Of a stretch of DNA of 48,725 nt, positions 38,149 through 46,901 are shown in pieces. The notes beneath the pieces are model-generated. The model worked only from the letters and a program-made list of their open reading frames with translations, ran no database searches and was not told where the DNA came from. The stretch's first letter is position 1, and each line of letters opens with the position of its first letter. Source of the stretch: an uncultured Bacteroidales bacterium (GTDB lineage Bacteria; Bacteroidota; Bacteroidia; Bacteroidales; F082); contig CALBNP010000053.1 of assembly GCA_937896505.1 (NCBI GenBank), positions 1-48,725 of the forward strand, given 5' to 3'. A program made the translations under genes and the position numbers.

Positions 38149-39855
38149 TTATAACTTCCATTCCTCTTTCAAGTCGATGTCCCAGCCGGCCTTCACTTCG
38201 AGTTCGTCTTTGTAGTCGATATAGGTCTCAGGCAGGAAATGACGATGGTAGTTGCCTGTGCTCCATTTGCCGTTGCCGTCTTTGTCGAGCAAGGCGCGAA
38301 TCTTGTATTTGGCAGGTGCCAAGTGGCGGAATTCAACTTTTTTCTGTTCGATTATCTTTTTCTCTTTCAGCACTTTTCCTTGGCTATCAGTGAGTTGTAC
38401 CACCACTTGTTTCAAGTCTTTAGGAGGCACAATGGTGATAAAGATATTACCGTATTCGTCTTCTTTCAGTACATGGAAATCGGTCTTGATTTCCGCGTTG
38501 GTGCGCCCTCTGATGCCCCAGAAAGTGGAGTCGGGGATTTGGATGCTGTATTTCACATTAGCCAATAGCGAATCGGTGAGCAGGCGAAATTCGAAACCAT
38601 GTTCATCTGTTTTTTCGAATTTCAAAGGTCCGTAAGTCGAAATGGTGTCGGTCTTGAAAAGTGCCGAATCGGGCATGGTGATGTTGACGATAGGCTCCGA
38701 AAATTTCAGTAGAAGGCTACTTTCGGGAAGCAGGCCGCCATTGATGATGAGGTTGTTTTTGACAGTGAGTTTGGCGGCTTCTTTTTTCTGTTGCTTTTTC
38801 GATTCCTTGAACTTCAGGCTGTAATGAGTCGAGTCGTTGATGAGTGTGTCGTATTTCACCTGCACCCAAAGGCTGTCTTTTGCGTTGGGTGTGAAATACC
38901 ACCAGATGGTATCGTTTTCGCGTGAGTTGACCGTTACCAAATTGAACGTGTCGGGCAATGTTTCTGGCGTGCTGATGACGGCATTTTTGGCAGGATGGCG
39001 GAACACGAATCGGAGCAGGCCTTCTTCAACGAGTTTCTTTTCCAAAAGCATTTGTGTGGGATCCACTTCGCTGAACATGAACAGGTTGAGGTTCAATGAC
39101 TTTTGGTTGAAATGTCGTGGTGCCAACGAGTCGAAAGCATTTTGTGGATACGATGCAGGAACGAGGGTGTCGATGAAGGCGACTTCTTCGTTGGGAAGGT
39201 CAAAATAAAGGTTGGAGTTGACATCCTTTAGGGCGAAGACAAGGAATTTGCTGTCGGGCAAGCCGCCAACATGGAACTTTCCATCTTTGTCGGTTTTCGA
39301 GATGTAGTTGGGAATTGTTGAAGTTGGCCGCGTTTCGAGGCTGTCGAGGTCAGCACGATAAAGACTGACAAAGGCATCTTGGACAGGTTTCTGGTCGGTG
39401 GCGCTGAGCAAAGTGCCGGCAATGCTGAGCGTGTCGATGGTTTCGCCCGTAGAAAATGTGTAGGAATAGTCTTGAAATAGGTTGCCTTCGTGGAGGTCTT
39501 TTATGGCTTCACCGAAATTGATGGTGTAGGTCATGTTACTTTCGAGACTTTCCTTGAATTTGATGACGAGGGTCTTGTCTTTCAGCTTGATGTCGGGTTT
39601 CGAGGCCAAAGGTGGTGACACGAGTACGTTCTGTTTGGCGTTTTCTAGGGTGACATATTCGTCGAAGGTAAGTTCAATCTTGCGGCCACTGAAATTGGTG
39701 CAATGGTTCTCGGGATTGGCAAAGCTCACTTTGGGCGGTGTGGTGTCTTTTGGGCCGCCTGTCGGAGTGACCATGTTGGCACAGCCTTGCATGAGCATGA
39801 AAATCAGCAACATGCTTGTGACAATGAATCCATATCCACGTTTGTTTCGCTTCAT
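38149..39855 (-). CDS. Ig-like (Big_5) domain lipoprotein
   Basis: A 568-residue predicted lipoprotein (lipobox LMQGC) with the distinctive mature start TPTGGPKDTTPPKV, which marks a Bacteroidota family bearing an SbsA-like Ig domain (Big_5). The Ig domain covers about residues 35-135 (VTLENAKQNVLVSPP; YTINFGEAIKDLHEGN). A carboxypeptidase-regulatory-like beta domain seems to follow (LSIAGTLLSATDQKPVQDAFVSL). Its position as the last gene after obgE suggests envelope function, perhaps cell-wall associated; the exact role is unknown. It is exported and probably outer-membrane anchored. Confidence 0.85.
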   Translation of the reverse strand: MKRNKRGYGFIVTSMLLIFMLMQGCANMVTPTGGPKDTTPPKVSFANPENHCTNFSGRKIELTFDEYVTLENAKQNVLVSPPLASKPDIKLKDKTLVIKFKESLESNMTYTINFGEAIKDLHEGNLFQDYSYTFSTGETIDTLSIAGTLLSATDQKPVQDAFVSLYRADLDSLETRPTSTIPNYISKTDKDGKFHVGGLPDSKFLVFALKDVNSNLYFDLPNEEVAFIDTLVPASYPQNAFDSLAPRHFNQKSLNLNLFMFSEVDPTQMLLEKKLVEEGLLRFVFRHPAKNAVISTPETLPDTFNLVTVNSRENDTIWWYFTPNAKDSLWVQVKYDTLINDSTHYSLKFKESKKQQKKEAAKLTVKNNLIINGGLLPESSLLLKFSEPIVNITMPDSALFKTDTISTYGPLKFEKTDEHGFEFRLLTDSLLANVKYSIQIPDSTFWGIRGRTNAEIKTDFHVLKEDEYGNIFITIVPPKDLKQVVVQLTDSQGKVLKEKKIIEQKKVEFRHLAPAKYKIRALLDKDGNGKWSTGNYHRHFLPETYIDYKDELEVKAGWDIDLKEEWKL

Positions 39856-39864
39856 AGCCTACTC

Positions 39865-40881
39865 TTACCAAATATCTTCTTCGTTGATTTCGCCTTTGTT
39901 GAGCGTGAGCCAAATCAGGTCTTTCAGTTCGGTGATGCCTTGCCCGGTGACTGAGCAGATGAACACGTGCGGAATCTTTTTAGGCAAATGTTTCTTGATT
40001 TCCTTGATTTTGTCGTCGTCAACAAGGTCGCATTTGGTGATGGCCAAGATGCGATCTTTGTCTAATAGCTCTGGGTTGTATTGCTTCAGCTCGTTAAGCA
40101 GGATGTCATATTCCTTCTTGACGTCATCGGTGTTGGCTGGCACCATGAAGAGTAAGGTGGAGTTACGCTCAATGTGACGCAAGAATCTGATTCCCAATCC
40201 TTTTCCTTCGGCAGCACCTTCGATGATGCCTGGGATGTCGGCCATGACGAAACTGCGGTGATCGCGATAGCTGACGATGCCTAGGTTAGGTACTAAAGTG
40301 GTGAAAGGATAGTCGGCGATTTCGGGTTTGGCTGCCGACACAACCGACAGCAATGTCGATTTGCCAGCATTGGGGAAGCCTACCAAACCTACGTCAGCCA
40401 AAAGCTTCAGTTCGAGGGTAATCCATTGTTCTTGAGCGGGTTCGCCTGGTTGTGCGAACTTAGGGGCTTGTTGTGTCGCCGACTTGAAGAAGGCGTTGCC
40501 TTTACCGCCACGACCGCCTTTCAGCAACACTATCTCTTGCTTGTCTTCAGTGATTTCGGCCATCTGTTCATGTTCTTCGACGGTGTAGGCCACAGTGCCC
40601 AGAGGCACATCGATATAGACATCGTTGCCAGCGGCTCCGGTGAGTTGGTTCTTGCCTCCCGAAACGCCGTCTTCGGCATAGAGGTGCTTGGTGTAGCGCA
40701 AGTGGAGCAGTGTCCAAAGTTGGGCATTGCCACGCAAGATGATGTTACCGCCACGGCCGCCGTCGCCTCCATCAGGACCGCCTTTTGGAATGTATTTCTC
40801 GCGGCGGAAGTGCATCGAGCCTGAACCGCCTTTGCCCGAACGGCAGAATATCTTAACGTAATCTACAAAGTTTGAAGTCAT
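39865..40881 (-). CDS. obgE: GTPase Obg
   Basis: Essential GTPase that acts in 50S ribosomal subunit maturation and in stress and cell-cycle control. The 338 residues begin with the glycine-rich Obg fold (CRSGKGGSGSMHFRREKYIP, GGDGGRGGNI), followed by the G domain: G1 GFPNAGKS at 168-175, G3 DIPG, G4 TKCD, and G5 SVTGQG. The short acidic C-terminus (INEEDIW) is a variable part of the family. It lies ten bases upstream of the Ig-like lipoprotein gene and 15 bases downstream of the PBP1A gene, in one minus-strand operon. Confidence 0.96.
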   Translation of the reverse strand: MTSNFVDYVKIFCRSGKGGSGSMHFRREKYIPKGGPDGGDGGRGGNIILRGNAQLWTLLHLRYTKHLYAEDGVSGGKNQLTGAAGNDVYIDVPLGTVAYTVEEHEQMAEITEDKQEIVLLKGGRGGKGNAFFKSATQQAPKFAQPGEPAQEQWITLELKLLADVGLVGFPNAGKSTLLSVVSAAKPEIADYPFTTLVPNLGIVSYRDHRSFVMADIPGIIEGAAEGKGLGIRFLRHIERNSTLLFMVPANTDDVKKEYDILLNELKQYNPELLDKDRILAITKCDLVDDDKIKEIKKHLPKKIPHVFICSVTGQGITELKDLIWLTLNKGEINEEDIW

Positions 40882-40895
40882 TGTTTTTGTGGTAT

Positions 40896-43151
40896 TTAGA
40901 AGTCGTCGATGTATTCATCAACTTCTTCACTGTCGTATTGGTTGCAGTCGAAATTGAGGTCGAGGCCTGGTGTGGTTGGCTTCGGGAAGTCGCCTTTACT
41001 GATTTTCAGTGATGGGTCGTCATACACTTTCTTCATATATTTTGCCCAGATGGGAAGAGCCGTGTGTGAACCTTGTCCGAGATTGGTGCTGCGGAAGTGA
41101 ACGCTACGGTCTTCGGCACCTACCCAAACGCCTGTGGTGAGGTCGGGAGTGATGCCCATGAAATAGCCATCGCTTTGCTTTTGTGTGGTGCCAGTCTTGC
41201 CTGCGATTGGGTTGGTGAAACCGTATGACGAGCGCAGTCTGATACCCGTTCCGCTTTGAACGACGCCTTTCATGAGTTCAATCATCTTGTAGGCCGTCAA
41301 TTCGCTCATGGCTTCCGATTCTTCAGGGGCGAAGCGTTGGATGACGTTGCCGTTCTTGTCTTCGATGCGAGTGATGAACATGGGCTTGATATAAACACCT
41401 TGATTGGCGAAGGTGCTCATGGCACCTACCATTTCGATGAGTTTCAAGTCGCAAACGCCCAAGCAAATGGCTGGGACAGCATCGATGGGTGATTCAACGC
41501 CCATGCGACGGGCTTGTGCGATGACGGCCTCTGGACCGAACTGGTTCATCAAATAGGCTGAAATCCAGTTGTTGGATTGGGCCAAGGCCCATTTCAGTGT
41601 CACTTCTTCGCCGATATGGCTGCCCGAGTTGCGTGGCGACCAGAATTGGCCGTCCTCCAATTGGATGTTATAGGAAATGTTCGGGATGCGGGTGCAAGGT
41701 GTGTATTCGCCTTCCTGCATGGCCAACGAATAAAGGAATGGCTTGAAGGTAGAACCCACTTGACGGCGGGCTGTGGTGACGTGGTCGTACTTGAAGAAAC
41801 GGTAGTCCAAGCCACCGACGTAAGCTTTCACATGACCTGTGTGCGACTCGATACTGATCAAGCTGGCTTGCAGGAACCACTTATAATAGCGGATGGAGTC
41901 CATAGGCGACATGAGGGTGTCGATGGGACCGTCCCACGAGAAAATGGTCATTTCGGTAGGGCGGTCAAAATTTGCCTTGATGGAGTCGATGCACATGCCA
42001 GCGTTTTTGAGCGAGCGATAACGGTCGGAACGTTTCATCGAGGTTTCCAACAGTTGGTCGATTTGGTCGGCGGTAAGGTTTGAGAATGGAGCGTTTTTCT
42101 GACCTTTCCAATGCTTGTAGAACATGGGTTGCAACTCTTTTCCCATGAAGTCGCGGACGGCTTCTTCGGCGTATTGCTGCATCCGTGAGTCGATGGTGGT
42201 ATAGATGCGGAGGCCATCGCGATAGATGTTGTAAGGTTGGCCATCGGGACGTTTCGTGTCTTTGGCCCAATCTTGCAGTTGTCCTCTCAGAAATTCGCGG
42301 AAATAGGTGGCTTGTCCCGAGTTGTGGTCCATCACGTTAAAGTGCGACATGTCGATGGGAATCAGTGAGATGGAATCGCATTCGGCTTGGGTGATGTAGC
42401 CATTTTCGGCCATCTTTTTCAGCACGCGGTTGCGGCGTTCCATCGAGCGTTCGGGGTTGCGAACGGGGCTGAATCGGGTGGGAGCGTTGACCACGCCAGC
42501 CATCAAGGCGGCTTCTTCGATGTTTAGGTCTTGCGGCGATTTGTCGAAGAAGGTCTTTGAAGCCGAGCGGATGCCGAATGCGTTATGGCCAAATGCCACG
42601 GTGTTGAGGTACATGGCCACGATTTCTTCCTTTGAGTAGTTGTATTCCAGCTTGGTAGCTGTAATCCATTCTTGGAACTTGCGGAGCACGAGTTTCGGCT
42701 TACTCAGGTTCTCGCCACGCGGGAAAAGGTTCTTGGCCAATTGTTGCGTGATGGTACTGCCGCCGCCTTTCTTCCTACCGGTGATGACACCGAAAGCCAC
42801 GCGGAAAAGTGCCTTCTCGTCGATGCCAGAATGTTCCGTAAAGCGTTCGTCTTCAATACTTATCAGTGCTTGCGGTATGTAGGGCGAAAGTTCGGCATAA
42901 CGCACATTGGAGCGGTTTTCCACATAGTAGGTGCCCAACACCTTGCCATCGCACGAGATGATTTCGGTGGCGAGGTTGGTCTGCGGGTTTTCGAGTTCTT
43001 CGAAGGTGGGCATGGTGCCGAACACGCCTTTGGCAACGCAGAAGAAGAACAAGATTATCAGGAACACAAAAATGCCGAAGATAATCCAGAGGTTCCGAAT
43101 GGCGTTCGACTTGCCTTGTGGAGTTTTTTTATTGGTCTTTGTTTTGTCCAT
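40896..43151 (-). CDS. Bifunctional penicillin-binding protein 1A
   Basis: Class A PBP that polymerises and crosslinks peptidoglycan. One transmembrane segment (about 21-39) is followed by the GT51 transglycosylase domain with the catalytic Glu100 in SIEDERFTEHSGID and GGGSTITQQLAKNLF at 129-143. The transpeptidase domain has Ser467-x-x-Lys470 (GSTFKP), SNN at 526-528 and KTGTT at 652-656. The 751 residues and intact motifs suggest both activities work. It is adjacent to gldH, a pairing seen often in Bacteroidota. Confidence 0.95.
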   Translation of the reverse strand: MDKTKTNKKTPQGKSNAIRNLWIIFGIFVFLIILFFFCVAKGVFGTMPTFEELENPQTNLATEIISCDGKVLGTYYVENRSNVRYAELSPYIPQALISIEDERFTEHSGIDEKALFRVAFGVITGRKKGGGSTITQQLAKNLFPRGENLSKPKLVLRKFQEWITATKLEYNYSKEEIVAMYLNTVAFGHNAFGIRSASKTFFDKSPQDLNIEEAALMAGVVNAPTRFSPVRNPERSMERRNRVLKKMAENGYITQAECDSISLIPIDMSHFNVMDHNSGQATYFREFLRGQLQDWAKDTKRPDGQPYNIYRDGLRIYTTIDSRMQQYAEEAVRDFMGKELQPMFYKHWKGQKNAPFSNLTADQIDQLLETSMKRSDRYRSLKNAGMCIDSIKANFDRPTEMTIFSWDGPIDTLMSPMDSIRYYKWFLQASLISIESHTGHVKAYVGGLDYRFFKYDHVTTARRQVGSTFKPFLYSLAMQEGEYTPCTRIPNISYNIQLEDGQFWSPRNSGSHIGEEVTLKWALAQSNNWISAYLMNQFGPEAVIAQARRMGVESPIDAVPAICLGVCDLKLIEMVGAMSTFANQGVYIKPMFITRIEDKNGNVIQRFAPEESEAMSELTAYKMIELMKGVVQSGTGIRLRSSYGFTNPIAGKTGTTQKQSDGYFMGITPDLTTGVWVGAEDRSVHFRSTNLGQGSHTALPIWAKYMKKVYDDPSLKISKGDFPKPTTPGLDLNFDCNQYDSEEVDEYIDDF

Positions 43152-43154
43152 AAA

Positions 43155-43613
43155 CTATTGTTGTTCAATGAATATGCCGATGTCGGTGATGCCTTTCAGC
43201 ACAGGCTCGCGCATGGCTTGTTCGATTTCGAAGTGATAGTTGCCGCAAAGCGGGAAACGGAGACTCTCGTTGAGCGGGATGTGGAGGTCGCGCATGCTGC
43301 CGCTGCTTTTGCCAATCCAGCGGCCATCGGGCATGGCCAGGGTGCATTCGATGGTGTCGTGCGTGATGTTGCCGTTAGGGAAGGTAGTGTGGAGAAAGAC
43401 GAACAGGTTGCTGTAGCGATAGTTTTCCAAGTGACGCACGTCGAGGCCGAAGACATAGCCGCAGGTCGAGTCGCTGACCGCGACATCGAAGGTCACTCGG
43501 TTTTCTTGTGCCCATTCGGCATTGGGAAGGATGGTGCGTTCGTTGTACGAACCATTGCCGCACGAAGCGAAAAACACCATCATTAAGGTCGTTATCAGGA
43601 GAATCTTTTTCAT
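43155..43613 (-). CDS. gldH: Gliding motility lipoprotein GldH
   Basis: A 152-residue lipoprotein (lipobox FFASC) of the GldH family. The patterns VSDSTCGYVFGLDVRHLENYRYSNLFVF and the C-terminal LKGITDIGIFIEQQ are typical. GldH is required for gliding and chitin use in Flavobacterium johnsoniae, but is conserved in many non-motile Bacteroidales. It ends three bases before the PBP1A gene and follows the ricT gene, so its expression is tied to wall synthesis here. Confidence 0.9.
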   Translation of the reverse strand: MKKILLITTLMMVFFASCGNGSYNERTILPNAEWAQENRVTFDVAVSDSTCGYVFGLDVRHLENYRYSNLFVFLHTTFPNGNITHDTIECTLAMPDGRWIGKSSGSMRDLHIPLNESLRFPLCGNYHFEIEQAMREPVLKGITDIGIFIEQQ

Positions 43614-43626
43614 TTTGCTTTCAAGA

Positions 43627-44745
43627 TTAGTCGCTCATCTTCTTGAGGTCGGCTTCGCCGTAGCCTTCGTTGGTGTTGGTGTGGGCTTCCATCGTCACGG
43701 CATAGTCTTCCAGTTTTTCGGGCTTTTGGCCTTTCTTGTTCATCGCGATGATTTCCTTCACCTTATCGACGGGAACGGCCATGATGTTGCTGCGGTCGGT
43801 GGTGTAGGAATACCACATGATGCCTTTGAAGACGTCGTTCTTCTGATGGACAGCATCGCCACTCTGGAATTTCAGGGTGAAGTTGGAATCGGGGAACGAT
43901 TTGAGGGCATCGACATAGGCTTCATATTCGAAGTTGAGGCAGCATTTCAGTTTGCCGCATTGTCCGGCAAGTTTCTGAGGGTTGGGCGAGAGTTGCTGCA
44001 CGCGTGCCACGCCGGTCGTCACCGACTGGAAATTGCAAATCCATGAGGCACAGCACAATTCGCGACCGCACGAACCGAGACCGCCCAACTTGGCCGACTC
44101 TTGACGCACTCCGATTTGGCGCATCTCGACACGCACGTGGAACTCTTCGGCCAGTTTCTTGATGAGTTCACGGAAATCGACACGGCCATCGGCGGTGTAG
44201 TAGAAGATGGCTTTTGTCTTGTCGCCTTGGTATTCCACGTCGTTGAGTTTCATCTCGAGGCCGAGATTGTCGGCGATGACGCGAGTGCGCGAAAGGGTGC
44301 CTTTTTCGAGTTTGATGGCGGAGAGCCATTTCTCGACATCGGCTGGACGTGCGCGGCGATAGATTTGCTTCAGTCCGTTCTCAGGTATGCGGTATCTCTT
44401 GCGTTTCATCTGGCGCTCCACGATGTCGCCCAACATGGTCACAATGCCGATGTCGTGCCCAATGGCAGCTTCAACGGCGACCATCTCGCCCACTTCGAGG
44501 TCGAGGTCTTCGGGATACTTGTAATAATCCTTGCGGTCGTTCTTGAAACGCACTTCGGCGAGGCGTTGCTTGCCTTTGTTTTCTTCGTTCTCGTAATCTT
44601 TCAGCCAGTCGAATTGGTTCAGCTTGCAATAGCCTTGTTGAAGCACTTTCTGGCCCGATGTATATTCGCCTTCCAACTTGCAACCGCGGTTGAAAATCGG
44701 TTCGGCATCTTCCTTGTTATCCTTTTTATATTGATTGTCAGTCAT
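43627..44745 (-). CDS. ricT: PSP1/RicT-type iron-sulfur regulatory protein
   Basis: A 372-residue protein with a PSP1 domain, like B. subtilis YaaT/RicT. The core contains two cysteine groups, CGRELCCASW and QCGKLKCCLNFEYE, which in RicT-type proteins bind iron-sulfur clusters; the central LGSCGRELCC motif is diagnostic. In Bacillus, RicT works with RicA and RicF in RNA processing; those partners are not seen here, and the role in Bacteroidota is unknown. It is first in the ricT-gldH-PBP1A-obgE operon; promoter at 44780-44787. The N-terminal 50 residues are charged and variable. Confidence 0.88.
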   Translation of the reverse strand: MTDNQYKKDNKEDAEPIFNRGCKLEGEYTSGQKVLQQGYCKLNQFDWLKDYENEENKGKQRLAEVRFKNDRKDYYKYPEDLDLEVGEMVAVEAAIGHDIGIVTMLGDIVERQMKRKRYRIPENGLKQIYRRARPADVEKWLSAIKLEKGTLSRTRVIADNLGLEMKLNDVEYQGDKTKAIFYYTADGRVDFRELIKKLAEEFHVRVEMRQIGVRQESAKLGGLGSCGRELCCASWICNFQSVTTGVARVQQLSPNPQKLAGQCGKLKCCLNFEYEAYVDALKSFPDSNFTLKFQSGDAVHQKNDVFKGIMWYSYTTDRSNIMAVPVDKVKEIIAMNKKGQKPEKLEDYAVTMEAHTNTNEGYGEADLKKMSD

Positions 44746-44779
44746 TTGTAATCAGTTTGCGAACTAAAAAAATTAACTG

Positions 44780-44787
44780 CAAATTTA
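44780..44787 (-). promoter_or_regulatory. -7 promoter element for the ricT-gldH-PBP1A-obgE operon
   Basis: The minus strand reads TAAATTTG, a TAnnTTTG match, 34 bases before the ricT ATG at 44745. Confidence 0.5.
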
Positions 44788-44829
44788 TGAAAAAATTGCA
44801 TTGCCTTCTGCCTTTATTGGAATTTTGCA

Positions 44830-44837
44830 TATTTTTG
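44830..44837 (+). promoter_or_regulatory. -7 promoter element for lemA
   Basis: TATTTTTG, 39 bases before the lemA ATG at 44877; divergent from the ricT promoter. Confidence 0.55.
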
Positions 44838-44876
44838 CACTTTAATCACTAATCAATCATTCAAAAAATTAAAGTC

Positions 44877-45494
44877 ATGTCAGATTCTGCTCAAAAAAAA
44901 TCGAAAGCTTTACCTATCATCGTTGTGGTTGCCATTCTCGCCATTTTGGTGGGTTGGGGTGTTAAGGTTTACAATAATTTAGTTGGCAAACAGGAAAATG
45001 TTGAGGCCGCTGTGGCTAACGTGCAAAATGTGTATCAAGTGCGTGCCGACCTGATTCCTAATCTCGTAGCTGCTGTGAAGAGCTATGCTGAATATGAAGG
45101 CGAGACCCTGACGGCTGTTGTCGAAGCTCGTGCAAAAGCCACGTCAGTCAATCTCGATGCCAACAACCTGACTCCTGAAAACATGAAGGCATTCCAAGCT
45201 GCCCAAGATGAACTTTCTGGCACCTTGTCGCGTCTCTTGGTCACCATCGAGAAATATCCCGACTTGAAGGCCAACCAAAACTATCTCGACCTTCACAACC
45301 AGTTGGAAAGTTGCGAAAACTCGATTGCCAACGCACGCCGCGAATTCAACGAAACGGCCCGCGACTATAACACCTATCTGCGTCGGTTCCCCAACAACCT
45401 TATCGCCAACATGTCAGGTTTTGACTCGAAACCCTATTTCGAAGCTCAGGAAGGCGCCGAAAAAGCTCCTGATGTGAAGTCGTTGTTCGAATGA
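44877..45494 (+). CDS. LemA family protein
   Basis: A 205-residue membrane protein with one N-terminal transmembrane helix (about 13-30) and a helical extracytoplasmic domain. The LemA signature is clear: KVYNNLVGKQENVEAAVANV, then VRADLIPNLVAAVKSYAEYE, and FNETARDYNTYLRRFPNNLIA. LemA proteins are widespread and of uncertain function; they commonly occur with TPM-domain proteins, as here, where the next gene overlaps the stop codon by four bases (ATGA). It probably forms a membrane complex with it. Confidence 0.92.
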   Translation: MSDSAQKKSKALPIIVVVAILAILVGWGVKVYNNLVGKQENVEAAVANVQNVYQVRADLIPNLVAAVKSYAEYEGETLTAVVEARAKATSVNLDANNLTPENMKAFQAAQDELSGTLSRLLVTIEKYPDLKANQNYLDLHNQLESCENSIANARREFNETARDYNTYLRRFPNNLIANMSGFDSKPYFEAQEGAEKAPDVKSLFE

Positions 45495-46828
45495 GGCTTT
45501 CCATGAAAAGAAGCATCGTGTTATGTCTGCTGCTGCTCCCTTTGTGGGTGGCGGCACAAAAGACCTATACTGTTGGTTCAGTGCCCAATACGCGTCTCGA
45601 AAGCAACAATAACCATGTTTCCGACCCTGACGACATTCTCGACCCGGAATACGAGGCGCTGATTAATCAGGCTTTGTGTGGCATTCGCGAACAATCCGAT
45701 GTTTTCGTGGTGTGCCTCAATTCGATTGGTTCGGCCGATGTGACACGCTTTTCTGTCGATTTGTTCAACACTTGGGGCATTGGCGATGCCAAGAAAGACA
45801 ATGGCTTGCTCATGCTTCTGGTGATGGACGTCAAGAAGTTCCGCTTCGAAGTGGGCTATGGTGTCGAGCCGGTGATGACTGACTTGGTGTGTCGGTCAAT
45901 CACTGAAAACACAGTTTTCCCTTATTTCAGGAAGGGTTTGTATGCCGAAGGCATTTATGCGGGTGTGGGCGATGTCGTGGATATGTTCGGTGGTGCCATG
46001 CCTAACGACTCAACCCTTACCGATGCGCAACGCAGCAATCTGCTTGCGGTTGGCGGCCAAAATAAAGTGCACGACGACCGTAGCTTCATCAGAATCATTT
46101 GGGAGGATTGGTTCCTCAACGGGAATGGACAAATCAGCGGCTATGGGATTCTTTACATCATCATCTCTATCGCATTGGTGTTTTTCCTTATCAAAGACTG
46201 GCGCAAGAAAATGAAGACAACCATGTTAACGCAGGCTGCCGTCGATAAAGTCAACAAAGGCATAAAAGAAGACATTGGTATTGCGGGTTGTCTTGGTTGC
46301 GGTTTTCCTATCCTTTGGCTTTTGCTGCCTCTGTTTTTCCTGACCCGACCCATTTTGCGTCGTCAGCGGAAGAAGTGCGTTTGTGGGCACAAGATGCGCC
46401 GTCTTTCGGAAGTTGAAGAAGATACCTATCTGAATGAAGAACAGCGTTTTGAGGAAGACCTCAAGGTGCGCGACTATGATGTGTGGCTTTGCGAAGATTG
46501 TGGACGTACTGCAATTTTCTATTACGATATGGGCAACGCCAAATTTTATCAGACATGCCCGATTTGTAATTGCCTTGCCGCGAAGAAAATCAGGACAGAA
46601 ACTTTGGTGCGGGCTACCTACGATTATGGCGGGACAATCCAGCGAACCTACTTATGCAAGCATTGCAAGCATGAGTTTTCGAAACGTGAAAGCACACCTA
46701 AGCTTACGCGCCCCACTATCGTTGTTGGTGGAGGCCCATTTGGTGGAGGCGGTTTCGGTGGTGGTTTCAGCGGAGGCTCCTTTGGTGGCGGCCATAGCGG
46801 TGGCGGTGGATACACCGGAAGCTGGTAA
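45491..46828 (+). CDS. TPM-domain membrane protein with zinc-ribbon and Gly-rich tail
   Basis: A 445-residue exported membrane protein. It has a signal peptide (to about residue 22), then a TPM phosphatase-like domain (VSDPDDILDPEYEALINQAL; RFEVGYGVEPVMTD), a transmembrane segment near residues 220-235 and a second hydrophobic segment (WLLLPLFFL). A cysteine-rich region follows with four CxxC or CxC sites (CVCGHK, CEDCG, CPICNC, CKHCKH), which probably bind two zinc ions, and a glycine-rich tail GGGFGGGFSGGSFGGG ending in TGSW. The start at 45491 overlaps lemA; an alternative ATG is at 45503. TPM proteins in plants act in PSII repair, but the bacterial role is unclear. Confidence 0.85.
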   Translation: MRLSMKRSIVLCLLLLPLWVAAQKTYTVGSVPNTRLESNNNHVSDPDDILDPEYEALINQALCGIREQSDVFVVCLNSIGSADVTRFSVDLFNTWGIGDAKKDNGLLMLLVMDVKKFRFEVGYGVEPVMTDLVCRSITENTVFPYFRKGLYAEGIYAGVGDVVDMFGGAMPNDSTLTDAQRSNLLAVGGQNKVHDDRSFIRIIWEDWFLNGNGQISGYGILYIIISIALVFFLIKDWRKKMKTTMLTQAAVDKVNKGIKEDIGIAGCLGCGFPILWLLLPLFFLTRPILRRQRKKCVCGHKMRRLSEVEEDTYLNEEQRFEEDLKVRDYDVWLCEDCGRTAIFYYDMGNAKFYQTCPICNCLAAKKIRTETLVRATYDYGGTIQRTYLCKHCKHEFSKRESTPKLTRPTIVVGGGPFGGGGFGGGFSGGSFGGGHSGGGGYTGSW

Positions 46829-46854
46829 GAGGTTGCTACTGTTGAGTTGCAGTT

Positions 46855-46874
46855 GCTGAGCGGAGCCGAAGCAT
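46855..46874 (+). repeat. Repeat core GCTGAGCGGAGCCGAAGCAT upstream of ccsA
   Basis: Lies in the 73-base gap between the TPM gene and ccsA. It matches the GNAT insert core at 36981-37000 at 19 of 20 bases; short TTGC-rich units (GTTGCTACTGTTGAGTTGCA) precede it. Confidence 0.6.
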
Positions 46875-46901
46875 CGCGTTCAATACATCGACTATTTGCT
46901 T

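Noticed and set aside
42672..43586. A 304-codon open frame on the plus strand
   Set aside because: Antisense to PBP1A and gldH, both strongly supported by motifs.
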